A program made the translations under genes and the position numbers. Below the pieces are notes generated by a model, which worked only from the letters and a program-made list of their open reading frames with translations, made no database searches and was not told the DNA's origin. Positions 62,203 through 64,000 of a stretch of DNA of 64,000 bases are shown here, in pieces; position 1 is the first letter of the stretch, and each line of letters opens with the position of its first letter. Source of the stretch: Hyphomicrobiales bacterium (GTDB lineage Bacteria; Pseudomonadota; Alphaproteobacteria; Rhizobiales; Rhizobiaceae); NCBI GenBank assembly GCA_002401155.1, contig NVSG01000006.1, positions 25,255 to 89,254 of the forward strand, read 5' to 3'.

Positions 62203-63204
62203 TTAAACCATCGCCTCAAAAACCTTGAACCCACCCTTTGACGACAACAGCTCGCAACGAGAGAATTTTTGTTTCAACAATGCCTCATAGGGCAATTGAA
62301 TATTGGCAACCATCAGCAGTTTGCCTTTAGGTTGTAAGGATTGCCGCGCCTTGGCAATAAAGCTCTCGCCCAGAGGAATATCCGCCTTACGTCCCGCATG
62401 AAATGGCGGATTCATAATGATCCAGTTATATTTCCGCGTGATTGGTTCAGCGGTGATATCAATCCAATAGGCGCCCATGTGAACATCACCAACTTTATCG
62501 CTGATGTTCTCTTTCGCAGCCTCAAGCGAAGCCCAATCGGCCTCGTATAAATCAAGATGAGAGAGTTTCTTCGAGCACGACAACAACTCCCCGCAAAGGT
62601 AGCCCCAACCTGCTCCAAAATCAGCCACTGAGCCACGAATGCGTTCATCAAAATGCTCGGCCAGCAGACTTGAGCCCATATCAATTTTTTCCGGCGAAAA
62701 CATTCCAGGCGCAGTTTTATATCCTTCAACTGCCGCACCCACCGGAGACAACTCCCAATCAGTTGCTTGCTTCACAACCCAAAACACCAAACCATGGTTT
62801 TTGGAAAGACTCTCTTCAACTTCCACTTTCGCCTGTACAAATTTGCGCAAGGGAGCAATGCCAACATTCTTATCGCCAGCTACAACCAGTATCTTACCCG
62901 GTTTCAGTCCATTCCATGCGCGAATGACATTGGCTTCATTCAACCGCTTATGTTTGCCAGCCAATACCAGCGCACCATCATAATTTTCCAGCTCACGACT
63001 AGGCTCAACAGAAAAACCAGCGGCTTCAAGTTGCAAAAACGAGCGCCGATCCCCTTGTTCGCAATCAAGCACGCTCTGCCAATCACGCCCTTCCGGGGCC
63101 ATCGCATTGATGTAACAATAGCGCTCACCATCACCGGGAAACGGTAACAGCTCCTGCTCAAAGGGCAACATCAATGTATGCCGTGCGTCTCGTTTCTGTG
63201 CCAC
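62203..63204 (-). CDS. RsmC/RlmG-like class I SAM-dependent methyltransferase
   Basis: This 333-residue probable rRNA guanine-N2 methyltransferase has a degenerate N-terminal MTase-like domain (about 1-165). The catalytic domain has SVADFGAGWGYLCGELLS (motif I, about 191-208), HLDLYEADWASLEAAKENI and the N6/N2-type motif WIIMNPPFHAGRKADIPLG (NPPF, about 264). This two-domain layout is that of RsmC (G1207 of 16S rRNA) and RlmG. ATG 63204 is used; no strong alternative. It ends 3 bp from the convergent DUF302-like gene. Confidence 0.87.
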   Translation of the reverse strand: MAQKRDARHTLMLPFEQELLPFPGDGERYCYINAMAPEGRDWQSVLDCEQGDRRSFLQLEAAGFSVEPSRELENYDGALVLAGKHKRLNEANVIRAWNGLKPGKILVVAGDKNVGIAPLRKFVQAKVEVEESLSKNHGLVFWVVKQATDWELSPVGAAVEGYKTAPGMFSPEKIDMGSSLLAEHFDERIRGSVADFGAGWGYLCGELLSCSKKLSHLDLYEADWASLEAAKENISDKVGDVHMGAYWIDITAEPITRKYNWIIMNPPFHAGRKADIPLGESFIAKARQSLQPKGKLLMVANIQLPYEALLKQKFSRCELLSSKGGFKVFEAMV

Positions 63205-63244
63205 TCAATTATCTCCAAATATTTTCTGAACAAACCTACCATCA

Positions 63245-63279
63245 GAAACAAAAACAGGCGCGGAAAATCCGCGCCTGTT
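63245..63279 (-). terminator. Rho-independent terminator after pnp
   Basis: On the minus strand, AACAGGCGCGGA (63268-63279) pairs perfectly with TCCGCGCCTGTT (63253-63264), a 12-bp stem with a 3-base loop. TTTTTGTTTC follows. It lies 23 bp after the pnp stop. Confidence 0.92.
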
Positions 63280-63301
63280 AAAATTCAAACCTAAAACCCG
63301 A

Positions 63302-64000
63302 CTAGTCGTCAGAGCCTTCGATTTCTTTGCCAGTTTCCTGATCAACAACTTTCATGGAAAGGCGAACTTTACCACGATCGTCAAAGCCCATCAGTTTAAC
63401 CCAAACCTTGTCGCCTTCTTTGACAACATCAGTAGTTTTACCAACACGCTCATCAGCCAGTTGTGAAATATGCACGAGGCCATCGCGTGAACCGAAGAAG
63501 TTGACGAATGCGCCAAAGTCTACAGTTTTCACAACAGTACCTTCATAGATCACGCCAGCTTCAGGCTCGGCAACGATGGAATGGATCCATGCTTTCGCTG
63601 CTTCGATTTCCTTGCCACTGGATGAAGCGATGCGAATTGTGCCATCGTCTTCAATGTTGATTTTAGCGCCGGTTTTCTCAACGATTTCGCGGATAACCTT
63701 GCCGCCTGAACCGATCACATCACGGATTTTATCAACCGGGATTTTCACCTGTTCAATGCGCGGTGCAAATTCACCAAGCTCGGCACGGCCTTCAGAAATA
63801 GCAGCAGTCATTTCCTTGAGGATATGGATACGGCCTTCTTTTGCCTGATCCAGTGCTTTTTCCATGATGTCTTTGGTGATGCCGGTGATTTTGATATCCA
63901 TCTGCAAAGATGTGATGCCATTTTCAGTACCAGCCACTTTAAAGTCCATGTCGCCCAGATGATCTTCATCACCCAGAATGTCTGAAAGAACAGCGTAATC
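63302..64000 (-). CDS. pnp: Polyribonucleotide nucleotidyltransferase, C-terminal part
   Basis: This is the last 232 codons of PNPase; the gene continues beyond the window (first visible codon is GAT at 63998-64000). The remainder contains the end of the second RNase PH core ([33 protein letters not shown], split as [16 protein letters not shown]). It also has the KH domain with [12 protein letters not shown] (GxxG loop) and the S1 domain [19 protein letters not shown] followed by GLVHISQLA. The tail is short and acidic (GKEIEGSDD). PNPase degrades RNA 3'-5' and is a degradosome partner. Usual neighbour rpsO would be upstream, outside the window. Confidence 0.97.
   Translation of the reverse strand, partial: DYAVLSDILGDEDHLGDMDFKVAGTENGITSLQMDIKITGITKDIMEKALDQAKEGRIHILKEMTAAISEGRAELGEFAPRIEQVKIPVDKIRDVIGSGGKVIREIVEKTGAKINIEDDGTIRIASSSGKEIEAAKAWIHSIVAEPEAGVIYEGTVVKTVDFGAFVNFFGSRDGLVHISQLADERVGKTTDVVKEGDKVWVKLMGFDDRGKVRLSMKVVDQETGKEIEGSDD

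Overview
The window is a chromosomal segment of an alphaproteobacterium, most likely order Hyphomicrobiales (Rhizobiales). GC is roughly 50 % and genes are dense on both strands. The assignment rests on gene orders typical of that group: DUF1674 - rsmB - heparinase II/III - purH; hemC - hemD - mic60-like - hemY; hsp20 - DUF1150; an ornithine-lipid acyltransferase (OlsB); a CpaA-F/TadBC pilus locus; and exact CtrA-type TTAA-N7-TTAA boxes. I cannot name the genus. There is no phage, transposase, CRISPR array or plasmid gene; the only RNA gene of a standard class is one tRNA-Thr.

Layout. 1-4035 (+): microcin-C-type peptide/oligopeptide ABC importer yejB(partial)-yejE-yejF and a GhrA-like dehydrogenase. 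4032-6719 (-): M17 aminopeptidase, MarR regulator and NlpC/P60 hydrolase. 6839-20234: the tight-adherence (Tad/Flp) pilus system. It consists of a TadD lipoprotein (+), an unknown secreted protein (+), the minus-strand series flp - cpaA - cpaB - cpaC - cpaD - cpaE - cpaF - tadB - tadC, and a plus-strand group with an orphan CpaC-N-like periplasmic protein and two TadE/G-like pseudopilins. A further TadG-like VWA protein lies alone at 47958-49295. 20280-24255: a PhnD-like binding protein, then the nucleoside-salvage genes deoB-add-upp. 24382-28648: a retropepsin-like protease, olsB and mutS. 28645-33376: adenosine kinase, an aldo/keto reductase, a beta-propeller protein, and a TetR-controlled pspA-yiaA membrane-stress module. 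33470-36871: a three-domain acyl-ACP synthetase/acyltransferase/flippase. 36922-41753 (-): tRNA-Thr and the heme/Mic60 genes. 41844-44773: tsaD-gpsA-EVE-DUF1761. 45389-47347: acetyl-CoA synthetase. 49577-56467: DUF1674, rsmB, heparinase, purH, GFA and an aldolase. 56512-64000: a cyclase, a PNPOx-like protein, malate synthase G, hsp20-DUF1150, a DUF302 protein, an RsmC-like methyltransferase and the C-terminal part of PNPase.

The most interesting non-coding locus is at about 47370-47770, between acs and the tadG-like gene. Three successive stem-loops have different, fully complementary stems but the identical 11-nt loop (minus strand AUCCUCCUCCC, an anti-Shine-Dalgarno sequence), behind a good sigma-70-type promoter. 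This looks like a multi-hairpin regulatory RNA of the kind described for alphaproteobacteria. Next to it is a ~230-bp imperfect palindromic element. Other regulatory signals are three TGAAC-N3-GTTCA operators between tetR and pspA, four exact CtrA-type boxes (three of them at pilus genes), a hairpin covering the ribosome binding site of the retropepsin gene, and a Pho-box-like repeat upstream of olsB. A truncated relic of a PNPOx-family gene lies between glcB and hsp20.

Limits: all product names come from reading motifs and recalled family features; no database search was run. Start codons were chosen from Shine-Dalgarno spacing and signal peptides. Promoters and operators are predictions from sequence alone.
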